NCBI GenBank assembly: GCA_003354055.1
Contig: PIVQ01000010.1
Span: forward strand, 1 to 39,655
Length of the DNA: 39,655 nucleotides
Direction: 5' to 3'
DNA from: Desulfobacteraceae bacterium
GTDB taxonomy: Bacteria; Desulfobacterota; Desulfobacteria; Desulfobacterales; Desulfobacteraceae
Part shown: positions 25,708 through 32,960 of the stretch, piece by piece
Numbering within the stretch: position 1 is the first letter of the stretch
Layout: each line of letters begins with the position of its first letter
Translations under genes and position numbers: made by a program
Notes under the pieces: generated by a model
What the model saw: only the letters and a program-made list of their open reading frames with translations
What the model was told of the DNA's origin: nothing
The model's database searches: none

Positions 25708-26865
25708 TTAGTCATTGGGCTGATACTGGATGGCCAGCTGGGTCATATCGTCAAACTGGGGACCAGCTGCCACGTGGTCAGTCACTATTTTATAGGTTCG
25801 GTTGACAACGTACTCGGGGGTGTTTTCTTCCATTTTATTCAGTTCTTCCATGAGCCGGTCTTCTCCGAAAAACTCATGGGCTTCATCCTCTGCATCAGGC
25901 ATGCCGTCCGTGCAAAGATACAGGAGATCTCCCGGTTCAAGCTGAATCTGGCCCTCTTCAAAGTCCACATCATCCATGATCCCAAGGGCAATACCCTGGG
26001 TTCTGGGGAGAATTTCAATGGGACTTCCGGCCTTCATGCGTACCGGCGGATTGTGCCCGCCGTTGGCATAGGACAGTTCTCCTGTCTTGATGTTCAGCAC
26101 CCCGTAAATAACCGTTACAAACATGCAGATCTCATTGTCTACACAGAGCATGTTGTTCACATAGGACAAGACTTTGTCCACGGACATTCCCTGAAGGGCG
26201 GTGAATCGCAGAAGTGTTCGGCTGACCCCCATGAACATGGCTGCAGTGACGCCCTTGCCCGAGACATCGGCAATAATAAATCCAAGGCGGTCGTCATCTA
26301 CAAAGAAAAAATCGTAAAAATCCCCTCCCACTTCTTTGGCCGGAACCATTTTACCGTAGATGGTTATTTCAGGGCATTCGGGGTAGGTACTGGGCAGAAT
26401 GGATTGCTGGAGCCGTCCTGCAAGTTCCATTTCCTGTTTAATGGCGGACAGGGCATTCTGGGCCTGAAGCCCTTTTCTTAACACCAAAAGCTCGGAAAGG
26501 GTTTTGTCTATGGTCACTTCCAGGTCGGAAAAATCAATGGGCTTGGTCAGGAAATCAAAGGCCCCCCGGTTCATGGCGGTCCGGATATTGTCCATGTCTC
26601 CATAGGCGGATACCACGACGGCTTTTGCCAGAACCGGCAGTTTTAAAAGTTCTTCCAGCAGGGTCAGGCCGTCCATCTGGGGCATATTGATATCGGTCAG
26701 AATCATATCAATATCTTCATTGGTCTCGAGCTGTTCCAGGGCTTCCAGTCCGTTACTGGCAAAGTAGAATTTGAATATATTTTTTCTGATTTTACGTCTG
26801 AATTTTTGTAGGATAAGTACCTCAAGATCCGGTTCGTCATCCACCACAAGAATTTTTCGGACCAT
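25708..26865 (-). CDS. Response-regulator PP2C phosphatase (RsbU/SpoIIE type)
   Basis: A 385-residue protein: an N-terminal receiver (residues 1-120) with Asp58 in ILTDINMPQMDG, a linker helix, and a SpoIIE/RsbU phosphatase domain (about 170-382) with metal-binding motifs GGDFYDFF, ADVSGKG and LCTDGMPDA. Phosphorylation of the receiver should control dephosphorylation of the STAS antagonist. The kinase encoded directly upstream is the obvious phosphate donor. GAGGAGG lies close before the ATG. An 82-bp gap separates it from the kinase gene. Confidence 0.93.
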   Translation of the reverse strand: MVRKILVVDDEPDLEVLILQKFRRKIRKNIFKFYFASNGLEALEQLETNEDIDMILTDINMPQMDGLTLLEELLKLPVLAKAVVVSAYGDMDNIRTAMNRGAFDFLTKPIDFSDLEVTIDKTLSELLVLRKGLQAQNALSAIKQEMELAGRLQQSILPSTYPECPEITIYGKMVPAKEVGGDFYDFFFVDDDRLGFIIADVSGKGVTAAMFMGVSRTLLRFTALQGMSVDKVLSYVNNMLCVDNEICMFVTVIYGVLNIKTGELSYANGGHNPPVRMKAGSPIEILPRTQGIALGIMDDVDFEEGQIQLEPGDLLYLCTDGMPDAEDEAHEFFGEDRLMEELNKMEENTPEYVVNRTYKIVTDHVAAGPQFDDMTQLAIQYQPND

Positions 26866-26947
26866 CTGTCCTCCTCAAAAATTATTAATACAATACCGAC
26901 GCTAATACTAGCATGTTACGGAAAAGAGAGCAAGCAAAGGGCTTTAA

Positions 26948-28996
26948 CTATTTGCTGCCGGGCAGCCCAAGGATGAAGCAGGTGTACTCCCCGTCTTTGG
27001 ATTCCACCTCAAATCTGCCATTGTGACCCTGAACCACGATATCATAGCTCATGGACAGGCCCAACCCGGTCCCGGAACCGGTCGGCTTGGTGGTGAAAAA
27101 GGGATTGAACACTTTTTCCTTAACCTCGTCCGGCATACCCGTCCCATTATCCTGTATGCGCAGTTCCATATCGTTTCCCTGTTTTTTGGTCTGGATCCAC
27201 AGGGTGGGCTCGAATCCGTCTCCTTGCAGCTTTTGCCTTTCCTGGACCGCATAACAGGCATTGTTGACGATATTGAGAATAACCCGGCTCATATCCTGGG
27301 GGTTGATCTCCAAACTGCCAAGGTCAGGGTCATAATCGGTATTTATGGTCACGTTGAAACTTGAATCATTGGCCCGCATGCCGTGGTAGCCTAACTTTAC
27401 ATACTCATCCACAAAGGTGTTCATCTCCGTTTGCAAACGTTCTCCCGTATTGCCCTTGGAGTGGTTCAGCATGTTTCTGACAATGGAGTCGGACCGCTTG
27501 CCGTGTTCGTTGATTTTGGTTGCATTGGAAGACAAATCCCTCAAAATTTCCTGGAGATAGGACCAGGTGTCGTCGTCGAATTTGTCCTTATGGTCTTCAA
27601 GCTCTTCATTGATCTCTTCGACCAGGTCTACGGTAAGTTCCGAGAAGTTGATGACAAAGTTCAAAGGGTTTTTAATCTCATGGGCAATACCTGCAGTCAG
27701 ACTTCCCAAAGAGGCCATTTTTTCCTGCATGATGATCTGGTCCTGCATGGTTTTGATCTGTTCCAGCTTCTCTTCCAGTTCCAGGTTTTTGTCCCTGACC
27801 TCTTCCGAGGCCCGCTGCAGTTCTTTTTGGGCCTTTACCCTTTCTGACAACTCTTCGTGGAGCTGGTTCTGGGTTTTTGTCAGACGCTGGTTCAGCTGCC
27901 TGAAATAAAAAGAGGCGCAACAAAGGCCAATGATGAGGATGAGGGCAAAGATCAGCTCCTTCCAGTATTTGGCCAGAACTTTGGCCAGGGTGATCTCTCC
28001 GTAATGTTCATAGGGGGTGACCTTGAGTATGCGCAGGGTCTCATGAATGGGCTGATAGTTGGACGGTACGGTCCAGCCCTCATATCGTCCGGTACTGGCA
28101 GCCTTGCTGTCTGCAGGAATACTCATCAGGGCAATGGCCACTTTTTCGTTTAGCTCCATGGCTGTATGGGAGGCTGTGGCAAATGGCCATTCAGGATATA
28201 GCGCCGTACTCAGCCAGAAGGGGAAGCTATCTCCATATTCATGGTTGAGAAAAAGAGGTTCGAATTCTTCAAGGTTAATGGTGCCTTCGGCTGCCATCCG
28301 TTCTATAGTGTCGGTGCGTACAGCCCCGATGTCTACCTTTTTATCCCTTACCGCCAGGACCGCATTATCGTGAGATCCTGCAAAGATAAGTTCGTTCAGG
28401 TCTTTATAGGGATCGAGTCCCATCTCCAGAAGCTGACGCCAGCCTACCTGCCAGCCGCCCCAGGCGGTCTCATTTACGGCAGCCAGCCGTTTGCCCTTAA
28501 GGGATTCTATGGTGGTAATATCGGTTCTGTCCGCCCGTTTGAAAAAGACCACGCCAAATGCGGTGTAGGGTTTTCCCAGTCGCAGATTTTTCAAGGTGGC
28601 GATACGTCTGACATCGTGAAGGGCTTCGAATTCTACATACATGCCAGGATTTGTCAGGACAAAATCACCAACGCCCAAGGCCACGGCCTGGCGGATTTCA
28701 TCCCAGTTATAGGGGACCACCACAAACTTGTATCCGGGAATGTGCTGGGTCAGGTAATCTGCTGTGGGCTGCCATTTTCGAACGGATTTTTCTTTTCCCC
28801 GTTTGGCAACCACTGCGATCTCAAGGCGTTTCAATTCTGATGACCGGTCAATTATTTTACCGGCATCTTTGTCTGCGGCTGCAACAACTATTGCACCGGG
28901 CCCTGACATCAGAATAAACAGAAACAGGCCGAGCAGCAATACGCCATTTAAGGACTGTCTGAGACGGTTATTTCTGCGGAGCACCTTTTTTATCAT
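26948..28996 (-). CDS. Sensor histidine kinase with periplasmic PhnD-like binding domain
   Basis: A 682-residue kinase. A signal-like segment (about 15-40) precedes a PhnD-type solute-binding domain (about 52-330; LEIAVVAKRGKEKSV, LTNPGMYVEF, LKGKRLAAVNETAWGG). A transmembrane helix follows (about 348-368, LIFALILIIGLCCASF). A coiled coil (about 370-425) leads to HisKA with His439 in GIAHEIKNPLNF and a HATPase domain (NIVNNACYAV, DNGTGM, GSGTGLGLSMSYDIV). The layout resembles the tetrathionate sensor TtrS and other kinases that sense through a fused binding protein. There is no receiver of its own; the REC-PP2C protein encoded next is the likely target. The ligand is unknown: phosphonate, phosphite, a sulfur oxyanion or another small anion are possible. 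Confidence 0.92.
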   Translation of the reverse strand: MIKKVLRRNNRLRQSLNGVLLLGLFLFILMSGPGAIVVAAADKDAGKIIDRSSELKRLEIAVVAKRGKEKSVRKWQPTADYLTQHIPGYKFVVVPYNWDEIRQAVALGVGDFVLTNPGMYVEFEALHDVRRIATLKNLRLGKPYTAFGVVFFKRADRTDITTIESLKGKRLAAVNETAWGGWQVGWRQLLEMGLDPYKDLNELIFAGSHDNAVLAVRDKKVDIGAVRTDTIERMAAEGTINLEEFEPLFLNHEYGDSFPFWLSTALYPEWPFATASHTAMELNEKVAIALMSIPADSKAASTGRYEGWTVPSNYQPIHETLRILKVTPYEHYGEITLAKVLAKYWKELIFALILIIGLCCASFYFRQLNQRLTKTQNQLHEELSERVKAQKELQRASEEVRDKNLELEEKLEQIKTMQDQIIMQEKMASLGSLTAGIAHEIKNPLNFVINFSELTVDLVEEINEELEDHKDKFDDDTWSYLQEILRDLSSNATKINEHGKRSDSIVRNMLNHSKGNTGERLQTEMNTFVDEYVKLGYHGMRANDSSFNVTINTDYDPDLGSLEINPQDMSRVILNIVNNACYAVQERQKLQGDGFEPTLWIQTKKQGNDMELRIQDNGTGMPDEVKEKVFNPFFTTKPTGSGTGLGLSMSYDIVVQGHNGRFEVESKDGEYTCFILGLPGSK

Positions 28997-29030
28997 CCGG
29001 TTTTTGTCCTTTCTCCAAAATCATTTAGGG

Positions 29031-30275
29031 CTAATAGAGCAGCATACCCAATACCCCTGCACTGGGGATAATCCATACAATATCGACTTTAAACCGCATC
29101 AGAGCCACCAAACAGGCCACGAAGATGACCAGGGTGACCCAGTGGAACTGGGCTCCTTTCCCAATGACCACGGCAGCGGCAAAGACCATCCCCACTACAG
29201 CCGCCCGTATGCCCTGGAGTGCTGCCTGCATGGTTCTGGACTGTTTGATTTTGTCCAGTACCTGGGAGGCTGTGACCATGAGCAGGGCCGATGGGAAGAA
29301 AATGGCAAAGGTGGCAATGGCACCGCCGATCAGCCCCTTTACCTTGTATCCGATGAAGGCGGCTGAAATCAGAATCGGCCCGGGCGTGACCTGACCCATG
29401 GCAATGGCAGAGGTAAATTCCGATTGGGTGACCCAATGCACACCCTCTACCACAATTTCCTGGATCAGGGGAATAAAAACAAAGCCGCCTCCGAACAGCA
29501 TAAGACTCATCCCTGAGAAGGTAACAAATATCCGGGCCAGGGAGTCGTTACCCAGGCCGGGAATGGGAATTGAAAAGAGTAACAGGAAAACAGCCAGCAG
29601 GGCCAGGGAAATGGAGAATTTTAGTTTTGAAAAATCCGTATTAACTGCCGCTGGTGAATCTGGAACGTCAGCCGATGCCTGCGTCTTTTTCGGGCCATAG
29701 AGCAGCAGACCTGCCGCTCCTGCTCCCAGAATTATCATCAGGGTAATGTAAAATCCTCCGATGCCGAGCAATATGGTGGCTGCAGCCAGAGCCATGATAA
29801 ATTGGGGCCAGTCTGTAACGGCTTTTTTACTCATACCCCAAGCCGTGGTAATAATGATGGCGGTCACCGCCGGAATAAACCCTGAAAATACCTTGGTGAT
29901 GGTTGGGATTTCTCCATAGGTAAAATAGATATGGGACAATCCGATCAGTAGAAAAAAAGAGGGCAGGATTACGCCTGTGGCACTGACAAATGCGCCGATG
30001 CCGCGCCGCAGTCGATACCCCACAAAGGCAACCACGTTAACGGCAATAGGGCCGGGCAGAAGCATGGCCAGGGAAATGCCGTCCAGCATATCCTCAGTTT
30101 TCATAAGCTTTCGTTTGCGGATGATATCATTTTCCACTACGGCGATCAGGGCCGTGAATCCGCCAAAGGCAATACAGCCTATTTTAAGAAAAATAAAGAA
30201 CAGAAACCAGAGGGAAACCGGCTTGAGGGGGGGCGTAGGATTTGCTTCTTTATTCGTCTTCTGGTGCGGGGGCAT
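29031..30275 (-). CDS. chrA: Chromate-type (CHR) ion transporter
   Basis: A 414-residue membrane protein of the long-chain CHR family, built from two homologous halves, each with the CHR motifs (FGGFTALIAVVEND and LLPGPIAVNVVAFVGYRLRR in the first half, GGGFVFIPLIQ and VTPGPILISAAFIGYK in the second). Members export chromate, often together with or in competition with sulfate. In a sulfate reducer the physiological substrate may not be chromate. AGGAG lies about ten bases before ATG. It lies 27 bp after the sulfotransferase gene and 34 bp before the sensor kinase gene, so all may be cotranscribed. Confidence 0.9.
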   Translation of the reverse strand: MPPHQKTNKEANPTPPLKPVSLWFLFFIFLKIGCIAFGGFTALIAVVENDIIRKRKLMKTEDMLDGISLAMLLPGPIAVNVVAFVGYRLRRGIGAFVSATGVILPSFFLLIGLSHIYFTYGEIPTITKVFSGFIPAVTAIIITTAWGMSKKAVTDWPQFIMALAAATILLGIGGFYITLMIILGAGAAGLLLYGPKKTQASADVPDSPAAVNTDFSKLKFSISLALLAVFLLLFSIPIPGLGNDSLARIFVTFSGMSLMLFGGGFVFIPLIQEIVVEGVHWVTQSEFTSAIAMGQVTPGPILISAAFIGYKVKGLIGGAIATFAIFFPSALLMVTASQVLDKIKQSRTMQAALQGIRAAVVGMVFAAAVVIGKGAQFHWVTLVIFVACLVALMRFKVDIVWIIPSAGVLGMLLY

Positions 30276-30302
30276 ATGAAATTGTCTCCTGAGTCTGTCT
30301 AC

Positions 30303-31301
30303 CTAATTCCGGCTTTTTATTTCAGCAAGCAGCGCCTTCTGGGGCTTTCTTAACTTTAGTTCCTCAGGATCAAGTTTACTGCCGATGGCCTCCTTTAACG
30401 CCCGGTTTTCTTCTTCAAAGGCCAAAATTTCAGATTTGCTAAACTCTTTTGTTTCCTCTTTTTCAGTAAACGCACGCTGGTAGCCCAGGCGGTCAAGGCT
30501 TTCTCCTGCAACCAGCTCAAAAATTTTCACATCTTCCGGATCAGCCTCTTTAAAGAATTTGCCCGTATTATTTTTGATAACCGGCTGCTTGACATTGGCC
30601 CAGAGCGAGCCGCATTTGGCAGTTTGTTTTGCCTCTTCTGAAATATTAAATTCAAGCATTTCCTCTTTAAAGGGGATGGTAAAGTGAAGCATCATCTCTC
30701 GCAGGACCTTTTCCGAGTCCGCTGTCAACGCTTCATAGCTGAGGCCGAAAAAGGAGTCCCCATCGACGGCTTCTTTGTGGGTCAGGGCCAGTTGTTGTTC
30801 TTCATGCCAGTTTTTCGCAATATGGTAAAAGCTTTTTTCCCCCACAACTGCCTTGCGAAAAGAGACGGCCACATCCCGGCCATCCCGGTAAAGATAAAGA
30901 TATCGGGCATCAGGGAAAAAGGATTCAATCTGGGGCAGATAGTATACATTGGCAAGACTCTTACAGCACCATACCAAAGCCCCTTTGGTTTCGGTCATGA
31001 GATCGTGGACAGCTCCGTAAATTGCCATGAGAGATCGTTCAAAACAACAGGCTTTTACCAGGTCCCGGTCCAGGTTCATTCCGGCCCAGGCCACAGGATT
31101 CACCTCGATCATCCTGCAGACATCGTCGATGAGTAGTTCAAAGTTTTCATCGTTTTCTAGATTGCCGTATCCGGATAACAGGGGCATAAACCGCTCCAGA
31201 ATATGGGGGGGATGGGGGGAGGCAATGGCCGGCTGCTGATTCAGCATGAGTCTAAGAAGGTTGGAGCCGGATCTCTGGGTACCAATCATGAAAAGGGTCA
31301 T
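30303..31301 (-). CDS. Sulfotransferase family protein
   Basis: A 332-residue protein with the PAPS-binding loop TQRSGSNLL at the N-terminus and the 3'-phosphate motif YLYRDGRDVAVSF around residue 130. It should transfer sulfate from PAPS to an acceptor such as a glycan, lipid or small metabolite; the acceptor is not readable. The last 60 residues are charged, helical and possibly coiled coil (EILAFEEENRALKE). A promoter-like TTGATA-N18-TATAAT lies about 80 bp upstream. It is the first gene of the minus-strand block that continues with the chromate-type transporter and sensory genes. Confidence 0.87.
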   Translation of the reverse strand: MTLFMIGTQRSGSNLLRLMLNQQPAIASPHPPHILERFMPLLSGYGNLENDENFELLIDDVCRMIEVNPVAWAGMNLDRDLVKACCFERSLMAIYGAVHDLMTETKGALVWCCKSLANVYYLPQIESFFPDARYLYLYRDGRDVAVSFRKAVVGEKSFYHIAKNWHEEQQLALTHKEAVDGDSFFGLSYEALTADSEKVLREMMLHFTIPFKEEMLEFNISEEAKQTAKCGSLWANVKQPVIKNNTGKFFKEADPEDVKIFELVAGESLDRLGYQRAFTEKEETKEFSKSEILAFEEENRALKEAIGSKLDPEELKLRKPQKALLAEIKSRN

Positions 31302-31378
31302 GTTTTATGTCTCATTGGGAGTTGGATGTTTGTTTTTTCCGGTCCGGGGCTACGTGGTAAATATGCATCCCATTGCGA

Positions 31379-31408
31379 ATTATAATTTTATAGAAAAAAT
31401 ACTATCAA
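31379..31408 (-). promoter_or_regulatory. Sigma-70 promoter for the sulfotransferase-led operon
   Basis: On the minus strand TTGATA (31408-31403, five of six) and a perfect TATAAT (31384-31379) are separated by 18 bp. Transcription would start about 70 bases before the sulfotransferase ATG. Confidence 0.6.
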
Positions 31409-31413
31409 TATTT

Positions 31414-31450
31414 AAGGAAAATTTCTATATGTTTTTATATGATTTTCCTT
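31414..31450. repeat. Inverted repeat upstream of the sulfotransferase promoter
   Basis: AAGGAAAAT (31414-31422) and ATTTTCCTT (31442-31450) are perfect inverted copies with a 19-bp AT-rich spacer that itself repeats TATATG. It starts six bp upstream of the -35 box. It could be an activator site or simply an AT-rich hairpin. Confidence 0.4.
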
Positions 31451-31565
31451 TTAGCCCGTGCTGTTTTAGTGGAATTCTTTAAAAGATTTTGGTATCCCTT
31501 AGACGTACAAGGATGATGGCAGTCGCTGACTGTGGGGCCGCTGTCAAATAAAACTGGAAATTGAT

Positions 31566-32354
31566 ATGCAAATGTTGAAAAAAATATTTTTTATAGCGGG
31601 CATAATTGTCTGGGCTGTTGTTGCCCGGGCTGAGAAATTGGTGTGGGTAACGGATGATACGCCTGGTGGACATTACATCACAGGGGGCGGACCATCCTTT
31701 GATTCGGAAAAGCCCGGGATTGAGATTGAACTCTACCGGATGGTGGCCCAAAAGCTAAACCTTGAGATCGAATTTAAAAGGTTGGCCTGGACGCGTTGCC
31801 TGTACCTCATAGAACACAACGGGGTGGATGGCATTTTCCCGGCAAGTTTCAAAAAGAGTCGAATGAAAATCGGTGCTTACCCCATGAAAAACAACCAGGT
31901 GGATGCCAGCCGTAAAACCCGGAATAATGCCTATTATTTATACCAGCTTAAAAACGGACCCATCGGATGGGATGGTAAGGGGTTTACCCATGACGGTCCT
32001 GCCACCATCGGGGTGCCTGAAGGATGGGCCATTGTAGAGGTGGTTCAGAAGCTTTACAGGGCTGTAAGGGAAGAAACCGTAAACCGGAATACACCCAATT
32101 TGCTGATTCATAGAAGACTTGCGGGCTTCATCTGCCTGGAAACTGTATTTGACGCTTACCTCGACAGGGAGCCCAATGCCTATGCCGATATTGTTAAGGT
32201 AGATCCACCCGTGTGGGAGAAACCCTACTACCTGATGCTTTCCCATAAGTTTGTCGCCGCAAATCCCCAATTGTCGGAACATATATGGAATGCCATTCGC
32301 GACATAAAAAAAAGCCATGCCTATTCCACCATGGTTAACCGGTATGTGAAATAA
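31566..32354 (+). CDS. Periplasmic solute-binding protein (family 3-like)
   Basis: A 262-residue exported protein with a signal peptide (residues 1-22, MQMLKKIFF to VVARA). The remainder resembles the bacterial extracellular solute-binding family 3: an early PGIEIELYRMVAQKLNLEIEF segment, WTRCLYLIEHNGVDGIFPASF and a late ENVW-like helical end. No ABC permease or ATPase genes lie nearby, so it may be a stand-alone binding protein, a sensor partner or the remnant of a transport system. A GGAA about seven bases before ATG is the only ribosome binding site. Ligand unknown. Confidence 0.75.
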   Translation: MQMLKKIFFIAGIIVWAVVARAEKLVWVTDDTPGGHYITGGGPSFDSEKPGIEIELYRMVAQKLNLEIEFKRLAWTRCLYLIEHNGVDGIFPASFKKSRMKIGAYPMKNNQVDASRKTRNNAYYLYQLKNGPIGWDGKGFTHDGPATIGVPEGWAIVEVVQKLYRAVREETVNRNTPNLLIHRRLAGFICLETVFDAYLDREPNAYADIVKVDPPVWEKPYYLMLSHKFVAANPQLSEHIWNAIRDIKKSHAYSTMVNRYVK

Positions 32355-32960
32355 GTCGCTTCCCAGGCTATGTCTCGCTGTCTCAGGAAGCCGTGTCAAC
32401 CGACTATAAAGGCGTTTCCTGAGATCGTGCGTCATGCGGCGGCTGACAAGACAAGAGGTTTGTACGCCTTTCATATGAAGCGTTAACCGCCTCCTCGCAG
32501 ATGTCTACCCCGGGAAACTGTACTATGGCTACCGGTTCAGTTTTGATTCAATGGGCCTGCCAGCATTGCTGTCCAGACCTACGGAGCCTTTTTAAATTTC
32601 AATCCCATCTGCATGCCATTGTTTCTGATGGTTGTTTTCAAGATGATGGCGATTTCCATATGGCCTGCATTTTTTAAATGAAAAAAGGCAAGGTAAGGTT
32701 GCATTTGGTAACAGATTGAAATAAAAAGGTAAATGATACGTTTGCCCTGATGCCGCATTCTGTGGCCGCTCAATATGCGGCAGGGCGGACCAGCCAATGG
32801 AGGGGCTTTTGGCTATAAGTATTCTAAGAGTATTGGGTTTTGAATTCCAATGGATTTGCGAGGTGGACTGTTTCTAACTGCTTAATATAAAAATTGTAAA
32901 TGCTGTGATTGCCGGGGTGTCGAATTCTGCAGACCTGGACAGCGGGAATGGAGGCGGAGG
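32355..32960. other. 606-bp gene-free stretch with hairpins
   Basis: No credible gene is seen. Two stem-loops stand out. One has CTCAGGAAGCC (32382-32392) with GGC at 32411-32413 and TTCCTGAG at 32416-32423. The other has GCCCT-gat-GCCGCAT (32744-32758) with ATGCGGC-AGGGC (32775-32786). A short palindrome TTCATATGAA lies between them near 32470. Neither large hairpin is followed by a T-run. The region from about 32390 to 32580 is less AT-rich than the rest and may be a decayed gene or mobile-element fragment. The last bases carry the ribosome binding site of the autotransporter. Confidence 0.5.
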
